Assembly: GCA_002999035.1 (NCBI GenBank)
Contig: CP027241.1
Span: 685,001 to 749,000 of the forward strand
Length of the DNA stretch: 64,000 nt
From: Lachnospiraceae bacterium oral taxon 500
Lineage (GTDB): Bacteria > Bacillota > Clostridia > Lachnospirales > Vallitaleaceae
Reading direction: 5' to 3'
Made by a program: the position numbers and the translations under genes. The notes beneath the pieces were generated by a model. The model saw nothing but the letters and a program-made list of their open reading frames with translations, did not search any database and was not told where the DNA came from. Position 1 is the stretch's first letter. The number at the start of each line of letters is the position of its first letter. Below, piece after piece: positions 26,358-35,031 of the stretch.

Positions 26358-27217
26358 TGAAACAAACGGCTAAAACCCGCAAAGCATTCCTTTTCAGCCT
26401 TTTATTTTACGGCATCGCCACTGTTTTAGCGCTGATTTATATGTTCCCTTTATATTGGATGATCGTCAGCTCCTTTAAGCCAATGAATGAGATTTTTAAA
26501 ATTCCCTTCGAATGGCTCCCTAAAACCTGGACTTTTAAGCATTATCTTGCCGGCTGGCGTTTTATGGGCGGAATTTCATTCAGCCGCGTTTATTTAAACA
26601 CTTTTTTTGTCACCGTAATGTCCGTAACCGGCACGGTTTTTACCGCTTCGCTGGTTGCCTTCGGCTTTGCCCGCATCAATTTCAAAGGACGCAACATCCT
26701 TTTTCTGATTTTGCTGGCAACCATGATGCTACCCTATCAGGTAACGATTGTTCCCAATTATCTGATTTTTAACGCCCTGGGCTTAGTCGATACCTTGCCC
26801 GCGCTTTTTATCGGCTCTTTCCTGGGCGGCGGCGCTTTTTATATTTTTATGATCCGGCAGTTTTTTCTGGGAATCCCCTATGAACTGGACGAAGCCGCCC
26901 GAATTGACGGTGCGTCCACATTTCGGATTTTCAGTCAAATCATTTTGCCTTTGGCCAAGCCGGTCTTGCTGACCGTTACTATCCTCAGCTTTTCCTCGGC
27001 CTATAATGATTTTTTCTCGCCGCTGATTTTAATTAACAGCCTGAAAAACTTTACCGTACCGGTCGCAATCAATGTTTTCCTGGATGAAGCCGGGGCCGGC
27101 AATATCGGCGCATCCATCGCCATGACCACGCTGTCAATTGTACCGCTTTTAATTCTGTTTTTCAGCGTACAGAAACAATTTATGCAGGGCGTTGTTTCCT
27201 CCGGTTTAAAAGGTTAA
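26357..27217 (+). CDS. Sugar ABC transporter permease, MalG-like
   Basis: A 286-residue CUT1 permease with six helices. It carries the EAA loop YELDEAARIDGASTFRIFSQIILPLAKP near residue 175. It overlaps the preceding permease gene by one base, so the two proteins are probably made in equal amounts. nagA follows after 23 bp. Confidence 0.93.
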   Translation: MKQTAKTRKAFLFSLLFYGIATVLALIYMFPLYWMIVSSFKPMNEIFKIPFEWLPKTWTFKHYLAGWRFMGGISFSRVYLNTFFVTVMSVTGTVFTASLVAFGFARINFKGRNILFLILLATMMLPYQVTIVPNYLIFNALGLVDTLPALFIGSFLGGGAFYIFMIRQFFLGIPYELDEAARIDGASTFRIFSQIILPLAKPVLLTVTILSFSSAYNDFFSPLILINSLKNFTVPVAINVFLDEAGAGNIGASIAMTTLSIVPLLILFFSVQKQFMQGVVSSGLKG

Positions 27218-27240
27218 AAATAACAGAAAGGTTTGCTCTC

Positions 27241-28434
27241 ATGAAACATATTTTATCTTCTCCCGCCGCCGTTTTTTACGGCCGGGATTTATACAGCAGC
27301 CGTTCTTTGGCGATCAGCACCGAAAACGGAAAAATTACTTCTATCCGGGAAATCCCGGCTGATCCTTCTCTGCCTCTGGTCTCACCGGGCTGGATTGATT
27401 TGCAGGTCAACGGCTGCTTCGGTCATGACTTTAACAAAGCCGGCGTACAAAGCAGCGATATCTCAAACGCTGCCGCTAAACTCCATTCCTGCGGTGTGAC
27501 TAAGTTTTTACCGACCATCATCACCAATTCGCCGGAACGCATGGCAGCCGGTATGGCAGCTGTTCATCAGGCCTGTCTGGAAAACCCCATTACCGCCGCT
27601 TCTGTTCCCGGAATTCACATGGAAGGTCCTTGGATTTCCGATCAGGACGGCCCGCGCGGCGCGCATGAGCTTGCCTGTGTTCGGGACGGAAGTCTGTCCG
27701 AGTTTACAGCACTGCAGCAGGCGGCCGGCGGAAAAATTTGTAAAGTCACCTTAGCCCCGGAACGAAACGGTGCCATTGATTTAATCCCGCAGCTAACCGC
27801 TCAGGGTGTGCGGGTAGCGATTGGTCACAGCAACGCCAGCCGCTCTGATATTTTGGCAGCAGCTGACGCCGGAGCGTCTATTTCTACGCATTTAGGTAAT
27901 GGCTCGCATCCGGTACTGCCCCGGCATCAAAATTATATCTGGGAACAGCTGGCAGAGGATCGCCTTTATGCCGGACTGATCGCCGACGGACATCATCTGC
28001 CGCCGGCGGTACTGACCGCTATGCTCCGCTGCAAAGGCGAAAAGGCTTTTGTTGTCAGCGACTGCGTCTCTCTGGCCGGGTTAGCTCCGGGCGAATACTC
28101 CGATGAAATCGGCAGTTCGGTAATCTTAGCCGAAAACGGCCGCTTGTACATGAAGTCTACCCCCGATATTTTAGCCGGCTCCAGTGCCACCCTGCTGCAA
28201 AACCTGGAGTTTTTAGCCGGTACTCTTAAAATGGCGCTAAAAGACGCCGTCACTTTGGTTACGCGTCGGCCGTCCGAGGCAATGGGCTGGCCGGACAGCG
28301 GTACGCTGGCGGTCGGTAAGAAGGCAGATCTGACTTTTTTTGATTTTGATTTTAATACCGGTAAAATCCAAGTCCGCCAAACCGTGGTCGCCGGAGTTTC
28401 GGTTTACCGTCAAGATGTCTGCACACCGGAATAG
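27241..28434 (+). CDS. nagA: N-acetylglucosamine-6-phosphate deacetylase
   Basis: A 397-residue amidohydrolase of normal length. It removes acetate from GlcNAc-6-phosphate, giving the substrate of NagB. Metal and active-site segments are VSPGWIDLQVNGCFGHDF, HMEGPWISDQDGPRGAH with the Glu ligand, IGHSNAS and the catalytic Asp in VSDCVSLAG. The usual HLFNAM is HLGNGSHP here, so substrate handling may differ from E. coli NagA. The start follows GAAAGG. It lies at the end of the transporter genes. Confidence 0.93.
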   Translation: MKHILSSPAAVFYGRDLYSSRSLAISTENGKITSIREIPADPSLPLVSPGWIDLQVNGCFGHDFNKAGVQSSDISNAAAKLHSCGVTKFLPTIITNSPERMAAGMAAVHQACLENPITAASVPGIHMEGPWISDQDGPRGAHELACVRDGSLSEFTALQQAAGGKICKVTLAPERNGAIDLIPQLTAQGVRVAIGHSNASRSDILAAADAGASISTHLGNGSHPVLPRHQNYIWEQLAEDRLYAGLIADGHHLPPAVLTAMLRCKGEKAFVVSDCVSLAGLAPGEYSDEIGSSVILAENGRLYMKSTPDILAGSSATLLQNLEFLAGTLKMALKDAVTLVTRRPSEAMGWPDSGTLAVGKKADLTFFDFDFNTGKIQVRQTVVAGVSVYRQDVCTPE

Positions 28435-28466
28435 AAGTTTACAACAAGAGAAAGGATCTCAAGGTT

Positions 28467-29708
28467 ATGGAAAAGGCTATAAAAAAACCGCATAATTATG
28501 CCATGATTGGCTGCGGTCATCGCGGCATGTATATGTTCGCCCTGCCGCTGGTGCAACACTTTACTCACACTGCCAGGCTGACGGCGGTCTGCGACAGCAA
28601 CCCCGCTCGGGCATCCTATGTTGCCGAGCGCTGCGGCGATGTTCCCTATTTCACCGATTTTGATTTGATGTTAAAGTCCTGTGAAATTGACACCATTATT
28701 ATCGCCACCACCGACGATACGCATGACCAATTTATTTTAAAATCTTTATACGCCGGTTACGACGTAATCTGCGAAAAACCGATGACCATTGACGATGCCC
28801 GCTGCCGGGCGATTCTGAAAGCGGAAAAAGAAACCGGCAAAAGCGTTAAAGTTACTTTTAATGTCCGGTTTATTCCCTATGTCAAGCGTTTGAAGGAAAT
28901 GATTGCCGGCGGCACAATCGGCGAAGTTTTAAGTGTTCATCTGGAATATCTCCTGGACACTTCGCACGGCGCGGATTATTTCCGGCGCTGGCACCGCCGG
29001 CTTGACCGCTGCGGCGGCCTGCTGGTACATAAATCAACACATCATTTTGATATGGTTAATTGGCTGATCGACCAGCGCCCGGAAGAGGTTTTCGCTTACG
29101 GTTCCACCAAGTTTTACGGCCCAACCCGGGAGCAGCGTTCGCTTCGCTGTACGGGCTGCCCGTATACCGATTCCTGCGAGTTTTATTTTGATTTGAGTGA
29201 AGACCCCGATTATAAGGCGCTTTATTTGGATGCGGAGGAAAAAGACGGCTATTTCCGGGATCAATGTGTCTTTGCCGACGAAATTACCACCTATGATACC
29301 ATGTCAGTCAATGTCCGTTACCAAAGCGGCGCTTATTTAACCTATTCGCTGATTGCTCACAGTCCTTACGAAGGTTATAAGGTGACCTTTAACGGTACCA
29401 AGGGCCGGATTGAAGCGGCGGCCTACACCAACCTGCTCCACCCGGAAAGCGGAATTGAACAAATTACCTTATTCAACCGGCAGGGCGAAGCGGTCGTTTA
29501 TAATTTGCCGCCCAGTGTCGGCGTGCATGGCGGCGGCGATGCCCGGCTGCAAAAGGCTTTATTTGAGCCAAACTTCAACGACCCGTTAAACCAGCAGGCT
29601 TCTTCCTTTGACGGCGCCATGTCAATCCTAATCGGTGTTGCCGCCAATCGTTCCATTGCCGAACACCGGCCAGTCACAATTGCTTCGCTTTTAGCCGACC
29701 CAAAATAG
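28467..29708 (+). CDS. Gfo/Idh/MocA-family oxidoreductase
   Basis: A 413-residue NAD(P)-dependent protein. The Rossmann start is YAMIGCGHRGMYM, the EKP motif is VICEKPMT near residue 111 and a His lies in KSTHHFDMVNW at the usual active-site helix. An unusual insert holds four Cys in RCTGCPYTDSCEFYF plus DQCVF, possibly a metal site. HGGGDARL near residue 352 recalls GH109-type enzymes, so a NAD-dependent glycosidase role is possible beside simple sugar oxidation. It is 32 bp after nagA and ends before a strong terminator. Confidence 0.88.
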   Translation: MEKAIKKPHNYAMIGCGHRGMYMFALPLVQHFTHTARLTAVCDSNPARASYVAERCGDVPYFTDFDLMLKSCEIDTIIIATTDDTHDQFILKSLYAGYDVICEKPMTIDDARCRAILKAEKETGKSVKVTFNVRFIPYVKRLKEMIAGGTIGEVLSVHLEYLLDTSHGADYFRRWHRRLDRCGGLLVHKSTHHFDMVNWLIDQRPEEVFAYGSTKFYGPTREQRSLRCTGCPYTDSCEFYFDLSEDPDYKALYLDAEEKDGYFRDQCVFADEITTYDTMSVNVRYQSGAYLTYSLIAHSPYEGYKVTFNGTKGRIEAAAYTNLLHPESGIEQITLFNRQGEAVVYNLPPSVGVHGGGDARLQKALFEPNFNDPLNQQASSFDGAMSILIGVAANRSIAEHRPVTIASLLADPK

Positions 29709-29741
29709 GGCCGGCTCAATACAGGCAAAAATCGAGTTAAT

Positions 29742-29784
29742 AACCGTCCGGACAAAACACCTCTGTTTTTTCCCGGACGGTTTT
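29742..29784 (+). terminator. Intrinsic terminator after the nag/transport operon
   Basis: AACCGTCCGG and CCGGACGGTT form a 10-bp stem with a 21-base loop, followed by TTTTG. It closes the gene run that began with the regulator at 17.9 kb. Confidence 0.85.
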
Positions 29785-29826
29785 GAAACTGCCGCGCGGC
29801 CGGATCATGCCGCAGAAAGGGATACT

Positions 29827-30972
29827 ATGCTAAATACCGCTTTAATCGGAGCCGGAGGCTTTGGCTACTGCCATCTTCTTGCTCTGGAAAAATTAATCAG
29901 TCAGCAGAAAATTGCTTTAAAGGCGGTCTGCGACGTTAATCCTTGCTTTCGTCAGGAATTGGAAGCCAAAGGAATTGCTTTTTTTACTGATTATCGTGAG
30001 CTGCTAAGCACCGTCCCCAATCTGGATTACATCACAATCTCAACGCCGATTCCTACGCACAGCGAAATTGCTGCTGCCTGTCTGGCGTACGGCGCCCATG
30101 TGCTGCTGGAAAAACCGCCGGCAATTTTACCGGAAGAATTTGCACGGCTGACAGCCGCACAAACGGCCAGCGGCAAAAGCTGTGCCATTAATTATACTAT
30201 GACCGCCGACCTCGCTTTTCTCAAACTGGTGCAGCTTTTAAAAAATGGGGAACTCGGCCGGATTCACAGCATTACTGGAACCGGACTGTACAAGCGCTAT
30301 CAAAGTTATTATTCCGGATCACCCTGGCTGGGACAAATAAGCTATAAGGATTATCCGCTGCGCGACGGCACCATCAACAACCCGCTGTCGCATCTGCTTA
30401 ACAATATGCTGCTGCTCGCCGCCGCTTCCGGCAGCGGCCGTCCGGTTTCAGCGGAAGCCGAGCTTTACAGGGTCTATCCGATCACCGGCGAAGACACTTC
30501 CTGCCTGCGGATTTTGACCGAAGCCGGTACACGCCTGCTGTTTTACGCTACTTTATGCAGCCCGGAGCAAACTCCGGCCAGAATCGAAATCAGCGGCAGT
30601 CAGGGCAATGCCGTATGGCAATATCCCGGCTATCTGCAAACCGACGCCGGGCAGGACAGCTATCCGGCGGAAGAAAACCCAACGGATAAAATTCATGACA
30701 ATATGTGCCAGTTTTTATTAAACGGTACGCCTTTATTCTGCCCGCTTAGCAGCTGCCAAAATACGGTACTGGTTTCGGACGCTGCCTTTGCCTCGGCTAA
30801 AGAAATTCAAACCATTCCCGATACTTTTATTAAAGGCTATCAGGAAAACGGCGAACACGGCCGCGAACTCATCGGGATTCAGGATTTGGTGTATTCCGCC
30901 GCTACCAAACAGGCTTTGTTTTCCGAAATGTCTCTGCCCTGGGCAGTTTCCGGTCAAAAAATCTTATTGTAG
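29827..30972 (+). CDS. Gfo/Idh/MocA-family oxidoreductase, second copy
   Basis: A 381-residue protein of the same fold as the gene before it, but only distantly similar. ALIGAGGFGYCH starts the nucleotide-binding fold and VLLEKPPAI is the EKP motif. It lacks the Cys insert of its neighbour. It follows a terminator and precedes uxaA by 48 bp, so it probably belongs to the uronate transcript. Sugar acids or lactones are plausible substrates. The start at 29827 has AGAAAGGGA upstream. Confidence 0.85.
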   Translation: MLNTALIGAGGFGYCHLLALEKLISQQKIALKAVCDVNPCFRQELEAKGIAFFTDYRELLSTVPNLDYITISTPIPTHSEIAAACLAYGAHVLLEKPPAILPEEFARLTAAQTASGKSCAINYTMTADLAFLKLVQLLKNGELGRIHSITGTGLYKRYQSYYSGSPWLGQISYKDYPLRDGTINNPLSHLLNNMLLLAAASGSGRPVSAEAELYRVYPITGEDTSCLRILTEAGTRLLFYATLCSPEQTPARIEISGSQGNAVWQYPGYLQTDAGQDSYPAEENPTDKIHDNMCQFLLNGTPLFCPLSSCQNTVLVSDAAFASAKEIQTIPDTFIKGYQENGEHGRELIGIQDLVYSAATKQALFSEMSLPWAVSGQKILL

Positions 30973-31020
30973 TCCGGCGGATTTAAGAGATATGCCCCAC
31001 CCAAAACTTAGGAGGTTTTT

Positions 31021-32505
31021 ATGCTCAATTTTATTAAAATTCATCCGGCTGATAATGTCGCTGTTGCTCTGACCGATTTAAAAGCACAGACTCCGATTAC
31101 TTTAGGCGGCGACGAGTTTCTTTTACCGGCTGATATTGCCCGGGGGCATAAGTTTGCTCTCCGCCCGCTGGCGGCCGGCGAAAGTGTCATCAAATACGGC
31201 CATCCCATCGGCCAAACCACTGCCGCTGTAAAAACCGGCGAATGGATCCATACCCATAACCTAAAAACCGGACTGGGTGAGATTATGTCCTATACTTATC
31301 AGCCCGGCGATTTAACCCCACTAAGAACCGCCGAGCACTTTTTTTCCGGTTACCGCCAGCCGGACGGCCGGGCAGGTGTGCGTAACGAAATTTGGATTAT
31401 TCCGACTGTCGGCTGCTTAAACAGTGTTGTCAGCGCGATTGAGCGGCAGGCGCAAAGCATGCTCCGGGGCAGTATTGATTCCATTGCCGCTTTTCCGCAT
31501 CCCTATGGCTGTTCGCAAATGGGCGATGATCAGGAAAATACCAAGACAATTTTAGCAGATTTGATCAATCACCCCAATGCCGGCGGAGTTTTGGTGCTGG
31601 GGCTGGGCTGTGAAAACAGCAATATTGAAGAGCTGAAAAAACTGATTGGCCCCTATGACGAACGGCGGGTTAAGTTCTTAACCGCTCAGGACAGCGATGA
31701 CGAAGTCGCCGATAGTTTGGCCCTGCTGGAAGAATTGACTGCCTACGCTGCCACCCGCCGCCGGGAAAGGATTTCCACCCGGGAACTGATTGTCGGACTC
31801 AAATGCGGCGGTTCGGACGGCTTATCCGGTATCACCGCCAATCCCACGGTCGGTGCGTTTTCTGACCGCCTGGTTGCGGCCGGCGGTACTACCATTTTAA
31901 CGGAAGTGCCTGAAATGTTCGGAGCGGAAACAATTTTAATGAACCGCTGTGCCAGCCGGGAGCTGTTTGAAAAAACCGTTGCCCTGATTAATGATTTTAA
32001 AAATTATTTTATTGCTCATAACCAGACGATTTATGAAAATCCTTCGCCCGGCAACAAAAAGGGCGGTATTTCCACCTTGGAAGATAAGTCCCTGGGCTGT
32101 ACTCAAAAGTCAGGCAGCGCTCCGATTGAAGGCGTTTTGGCTTACGGCGAGCCGGTTCGGCATAAAGGCCTGCACCTGCTCAGTGCGCCGGGCAATGATT
32201 TGGTCGCTTCCACCGCTTTGGCGGCATCGGGCGCGCAGATCATTTTATTTACCACCGGCCGCGGCACTCCCTTTGCCTGCCCGGTACCGACCGTTAAAAT
32301 TTCCAGTAATTCCGCCCTGTATGAGAGTAAAAAGAAATGGATTGATTTTAACTGCGGCGAACTGGTTACCGGCCGGGAAAGCTTGGACTCTTTAGGTCAA
32401 AAACTGTTTGATTATGTTCTGGCTGTTGCTTCCGGAGAAAAAGTAAAATCCGAAGCCGCCGGTTTCCATGACATGGCCATCTTTAAGCAGGGCGTGACTT
32501 TGTAG
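31021..32505 (+). CDS. uxaA: Altronate dehydratase
   Basis: A 494-residue protein of full family length. Residues 1-90 are the SAF-like UxaA N-domain (RGHKFALRPLAAGESVIKYGHPIG). The rest is the catalytic domain with GRAGVRNEIWIIPTVGCLNSV, HPYGCSQMGDD, GLGCENSN and LKCGGSDGLSGI, whose Cys residues hold the metal centre. It converts D-altronate to 2-keto-3-deoxygluconate, the substrate of KdgK at the left edge. The start follows TTAGGAGG. Confidence 0.95.
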   Translation: MLNFIKIHPADNVAVALTDLKAQTPITLGGDEFLLPADIARGHKFALRPLAAGESVIKYGHPIGQTTAAVKTGEWIHTHNLKTGLGEIMSYTYQPGDLTPLRTAEHFFSGYRQPDGRAGVRNEIWIIPTVGCLNSVVSAIERQAQSMLRGSIDSIAAFPHPYGCSQMGDDQENTKTILADLINHPNAGGVLVLGLGCENSNIEELKKLIGPYDERRVKFLTAQDSDDEVADSLALLEELTAYAATRRRERISTRELIVGLKCGGSDGLSGITANPTVGAFSDRLVAAGGTTILTEVPEMFGAETILMNRCASRELFEKTVALINDFKNYFIAHNQTIYENPSPGNKKGGISTLEDKSLGCTQKSGSAPIEGVLAYGEPVRHKGLHLLSAPGNDLVASTALAASGAQIILFTTGRGTPFACPVPTVKISSNSALYESKKKWIDFNCGELVTGRESLDSLGQKLFDYVLAVASGEKVKSEAAGFHDMAIFKQGVTL

Positions 32506-32542
32506 CTGTATGTGCCGCCGCGGCGGCAGAACGGAGGATAAA

Positions 32543-34039
32543 ATGAAGCAACTGTCGTATTCCCTTTTGCGGGAACAGGGCTATTCCGGTTACTTGCTGA
32601 AGCAGGCGCCGGAACGAGTGATCCAATTTGGCGAGGGCAACTTTATGCGTGCCTTTGTTGATTATTTTATTGATATTCTAAATGAAAAGACCGGGTTTAA
32701 CAGCAAAGTCGTTCTGGTTCAGCCCATTCCCCGGGCCAGCGGCTTTGATCCGGGAACGGCTTTAAACGAACAGGAAGGGCTTTATACCTTATACCTGCGC
32801 GGTGCGAAAGCCGGACAAAAGCTGGAAGAACGCCGGATCATTTCCTGCGTCAGCCGCTGCTTAAATATTTATGCTGACTATGCCGCGGTTTTAGCCTGCG
32901 CCGAAAATCCGGAGCTGCGCTATATTACCTGCAACACGACCGAAGCCGGGATTGTTTACGACCCCGACTGTAAGCTTGAGGATACGCCGCCGAAAAGCTA
33001 TCCGGCCAAATTGACCCAATTTTTATACCGCCGCTTCAAAACCTTTGGCCCCGGCAGCAAAGGCTTTATTATTCTGGCCTGCGAGCTGATTGACGACAAC
33101 GGCCGCCTGCTCCACCAATATGTTCTGGACTATGCCCGGCAATGGGGTTTGGAAAAGGAATTTATAGACTGGCTGCAAACGGAAAACATTTTTTGCTCCA
33201 CTCTGGTTGACCGGATTGTAACCGGCTATCCGGCCGGAGAAAGTGCCGCACTGGAAGCGGCTAACGGTTACCGGGACCAGGTTCTGGATACCGGCGAATT
33301 GTTCGGCCTGTGGGTGATTGAAGGCCCGGCTTGGCTGAAAGAAGAATTGCCCTTTGCCGAAGCCGGTTTGCCGGTTTTAATCACCGATGACCATAAGCCT
33401 TACAAGGAAAGGAAAGTCCGCATCCTAAACGGTGCCCACACCGCCGTTTCTCTGGGTGCGTATCTGGCCGGTCAGGATTTTGTCGGCGACTGTCTGCGGG
33501 AAGATATTATCCGCAATTTTATGCACCGCCTCATTTATCAGGAAATCATTCCCACGCTGTCTTTGCCGGCAGCTGACTGTACCGCCTTTGCCGACGCAGT
33601 CTTGGAGCGGTTTCAAAATCCTTTTATCCGGCATTCCCTGCTGGCTATCAGCCTGAATTCAACTGCTAAATGGAAAGCCCGGCTGCTGCCGTCCCTAAAG
33701 ACCTCCCTCCGGCTGACACATCAGCTGCCGCCCTGTCTGACCGCTGCTTTTGCCTTTTATCTGGCGTTTTATCACGGTCAGGAAATGACGGCTGACGGGC
33801 TGCGCAGCCAGCGTCAGACCGGTTCATACCTGATCAAAGATGATCCGGCTGTTTTGCAGTTTTTTGCCGCTCAAAAAGACGCTGAAATCACGGATTATGT
33901 CAATGCCGTCTGTCGCCGCACCGACTTTTGGGGCGAGGACTTAAGCGCGCTGCCCGGACTAACTGCCGCTGTCAGCGAATACCTGAATATCATTCACAAG
34001 CAAGGTGTTTTAGCCGTGATGCAGGACTGCCTGCTTTAA
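32543..34039 (+). CDS. uxaB: Tagaturonate reductase, with altered 3' end
   Basis: The protein has 498 residues from the ATG at 32543, behind ACGGAGG; an upstream ATG in frame lacks a ribosome site. It belongs to the mannitol-dehydrogenase superfamily: VIQFGEGNFMRAF near residue 25, CNTTEAGI, STLVDRIVTGYP and the catalytic DDHKPYKERKVRILNGAHTA. It reduces tagaturonate to altronate with NADH. The stop codon arises at the junction of a 94-95-bp tandem duplication, so the last residues may differ from the ancestral tail. Confidence 0.93.
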   Translation: MKQLSYSLLREQGYSGYLLKQAPERVIQFGEGNFMRAFVDYFIDILNEKTGFNSKVVLVQPIPRASGFDPGTALNEQEGLYTLYLRGAKAGQKLEERRIISCVSRCLNIYADYAAVLACAENPELRYITCNTTEAGIVYDPDCKLEDTPPKSYPAKLTQFLYRRFKTFGPGSKGFIILACELIDDNGRLLHQYVLDYARQWGLEKEFIDWLQTENIFCSTLVDRIVTGYPAGESAALEAANGYRDQVLDTGELFGLWVIEGPAWLKEELPFAEAGLPVLITDDHKPYKERKVRILNGAHTAVSLGAYLAGQDFVGDCLREDIIRNFMHRLIYQEIIPTLSLPAADCTAFADAVLERFQNPFIRHSLLAISLNSTAKWKARLLPSLKTSLRLTHQLPPCLTAAFAFYLAFYHGQEMTADGLRSQRQTGSYLIKDDPAVLQFFAAQKDAEITDYVNAVCRRTDFWGEDLSALPGLTAAVSEYLNIIHKQGVLAVMQDCLL

Positions 34040-34129
34040 GCACGCTGCCCGGACTAACTGCCGCTGTCAGCGAACACCTAATATTATTCACAATCAAGAC
34101 ATTTTAGCCGTGATGCAGGACTGCCTGCT
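33941..34129 (+). repeat. Tandem duplication of the 3' end of uxaB
   Basis: Bases 33941-34035 are repeated as 34036-34129, with one base missing and a handful of substitutions in the second copy. The TAA that ends uxaB at 34037-34039 belongs to the start of the second copy; in the first copy the same bases read in a different frame. Before duplication the frame would have run on through CTGCTCCCAGCC. Confidence 0.9.
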
Positions 34130-34147
34130 CCCAGCCAAAAACAAAGC

Positions 34148-34238
34148 AAAGGGCTATTGCATAATAAGGATTCGTCTCCAGATATTGTGTTAAACTTTCA
34201 ATATCTGGGACAATGCCTTAAAGTGCAACAGCCCCTTT
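34148..34238. mobile_element. Small palindromic element with IS-like ends
   Basis: The ends AAAGGGCTATTGCA and TGCAACAGCCCCTTT are near-perfect inverted repeats like those of some insertion sequences. Inside is a perfect 10-bp hairpin, CCAGATATTG (34178-34187) and CAATATCTGG (34199-34208). No gene is present. It may be a MITE-type relic or double as a terminator for uxaB. Confidence 0.6.
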
Positions 34239-34336
34239 AATATTCGGGCCGCAAACAGAAAATGTCTGATTCGACCTCAAATGGGGTATTCCGTGAGTCA
34301 CTAACGTAAAGAACTGCTCTGGCCGATACTCGTTAT

Positions 34337-34771
34337 TTACCTGTCAATCATTGCCGGGTCAACGATTCGCACGGCTTTGGGAATGTATTTTTCCCGGCGA
34401 AAATGCTTCTCACGGCTTTTGATCGCCAGAAAACTAAGTGCTGTCAGGCCGAAACCCAACGCAATCGCCACCAACTCCTTCTGCGCCGGGAAAAGTGCTT
34501 CTCCCAAAAAACTGCCGCCGATAATACCCAACAGCAGAAAGATCAACGGAATACCATATAAAATACTGACTGCCGACAAAAAGCTGTCGCCATCCAGCCG
34601 AATCTCAACCATATCATTCTTTTGGGCGGCGCAAAGATTCAGAGCCTGGAGCTTTAAAGTCTGGCTCTCGGCGCCCATGCTGCAGGCATGGCAGGAGCCG
34701 CAGGCAGCGTTCCTGACCATACGCAGGATAACTTGATCGTCTTTTACCTCTATTACTTGTCCTACTTCCAT
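34337..34771 (-). CDS. rseC: RseC/SoxR-reducing system family protein
   Basis: The protein has 144 residues from the ATG at 34771, with GAGGG six bases upstream; an earlier ATG overlaps that site. It has a cytoplasmic N-domain with four Cys in CGSCHACSMGAES plus a later Cys, which may bind a metal or cluster. Two helices follow (about 77-100 and 107-125). In Clostridia, RseC-like genes often accompany Rnf electron-transport genes or stand alone; here it stands alone. Its role in this organism is unknown. Confidence 0.85.
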   Translation of the reverse strand: MEVGQVIEVKDDQVILRMVRNAACGSCHACSMGAESQTLKLQALNLCAAQKNDMVEIRLDGDSFLSAVSILYGIPLIFLLLGIIGGSFLGEALFPAQKELVAIALGFGLTALSFLAIKSREKHFRREKYIPKAVRIVDPAMIDR

Positions 34772-34874
34772 TTGATTCCCTCTCATCTTTAACTCAATAT
34801 GTCAAAAGTTACCGTTCAGCCAAATCTCACTATGCTTATCTAACCCGTTGATATCAGGCATTAGTGTCCGCTTG

Positions 34875-35031
34875 TTGCTTACAGTTCAGACAAGCAGATA
34901 ATAATACTTACTATGGCCGGAGAGCTTGCTCTCCAAGGGCATAGTAAGTATTATTATCTATTTGCGGAACGCACACACTCATAATTCGCTGCAAGCGAAT
35001 TATGAGTGCAGTTTGGCTGAACTGTAAGCAA
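34875..35031. mobile_element. 157-bp cruciform element inserted at the 3' end of tcdA
   Basis: Perfect 15-bp terminal inverted repeats (TTGCTTACAGTTCAG and CTGAACTGTAAGCAA) enclose two hairpins. The first is a 20-bp perfect stem (34896-34915 with 34940-34959) topped by GGAGAG/CTCTCC. The second is a 15-bp perfect stem (34976-34990 with 34994-35008). Weak relatives of the ends lie near 42327-42413 and 44794-44875. Size and layout match a non-autonomous MITE or a structured RNA. Confidence 0.8.
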
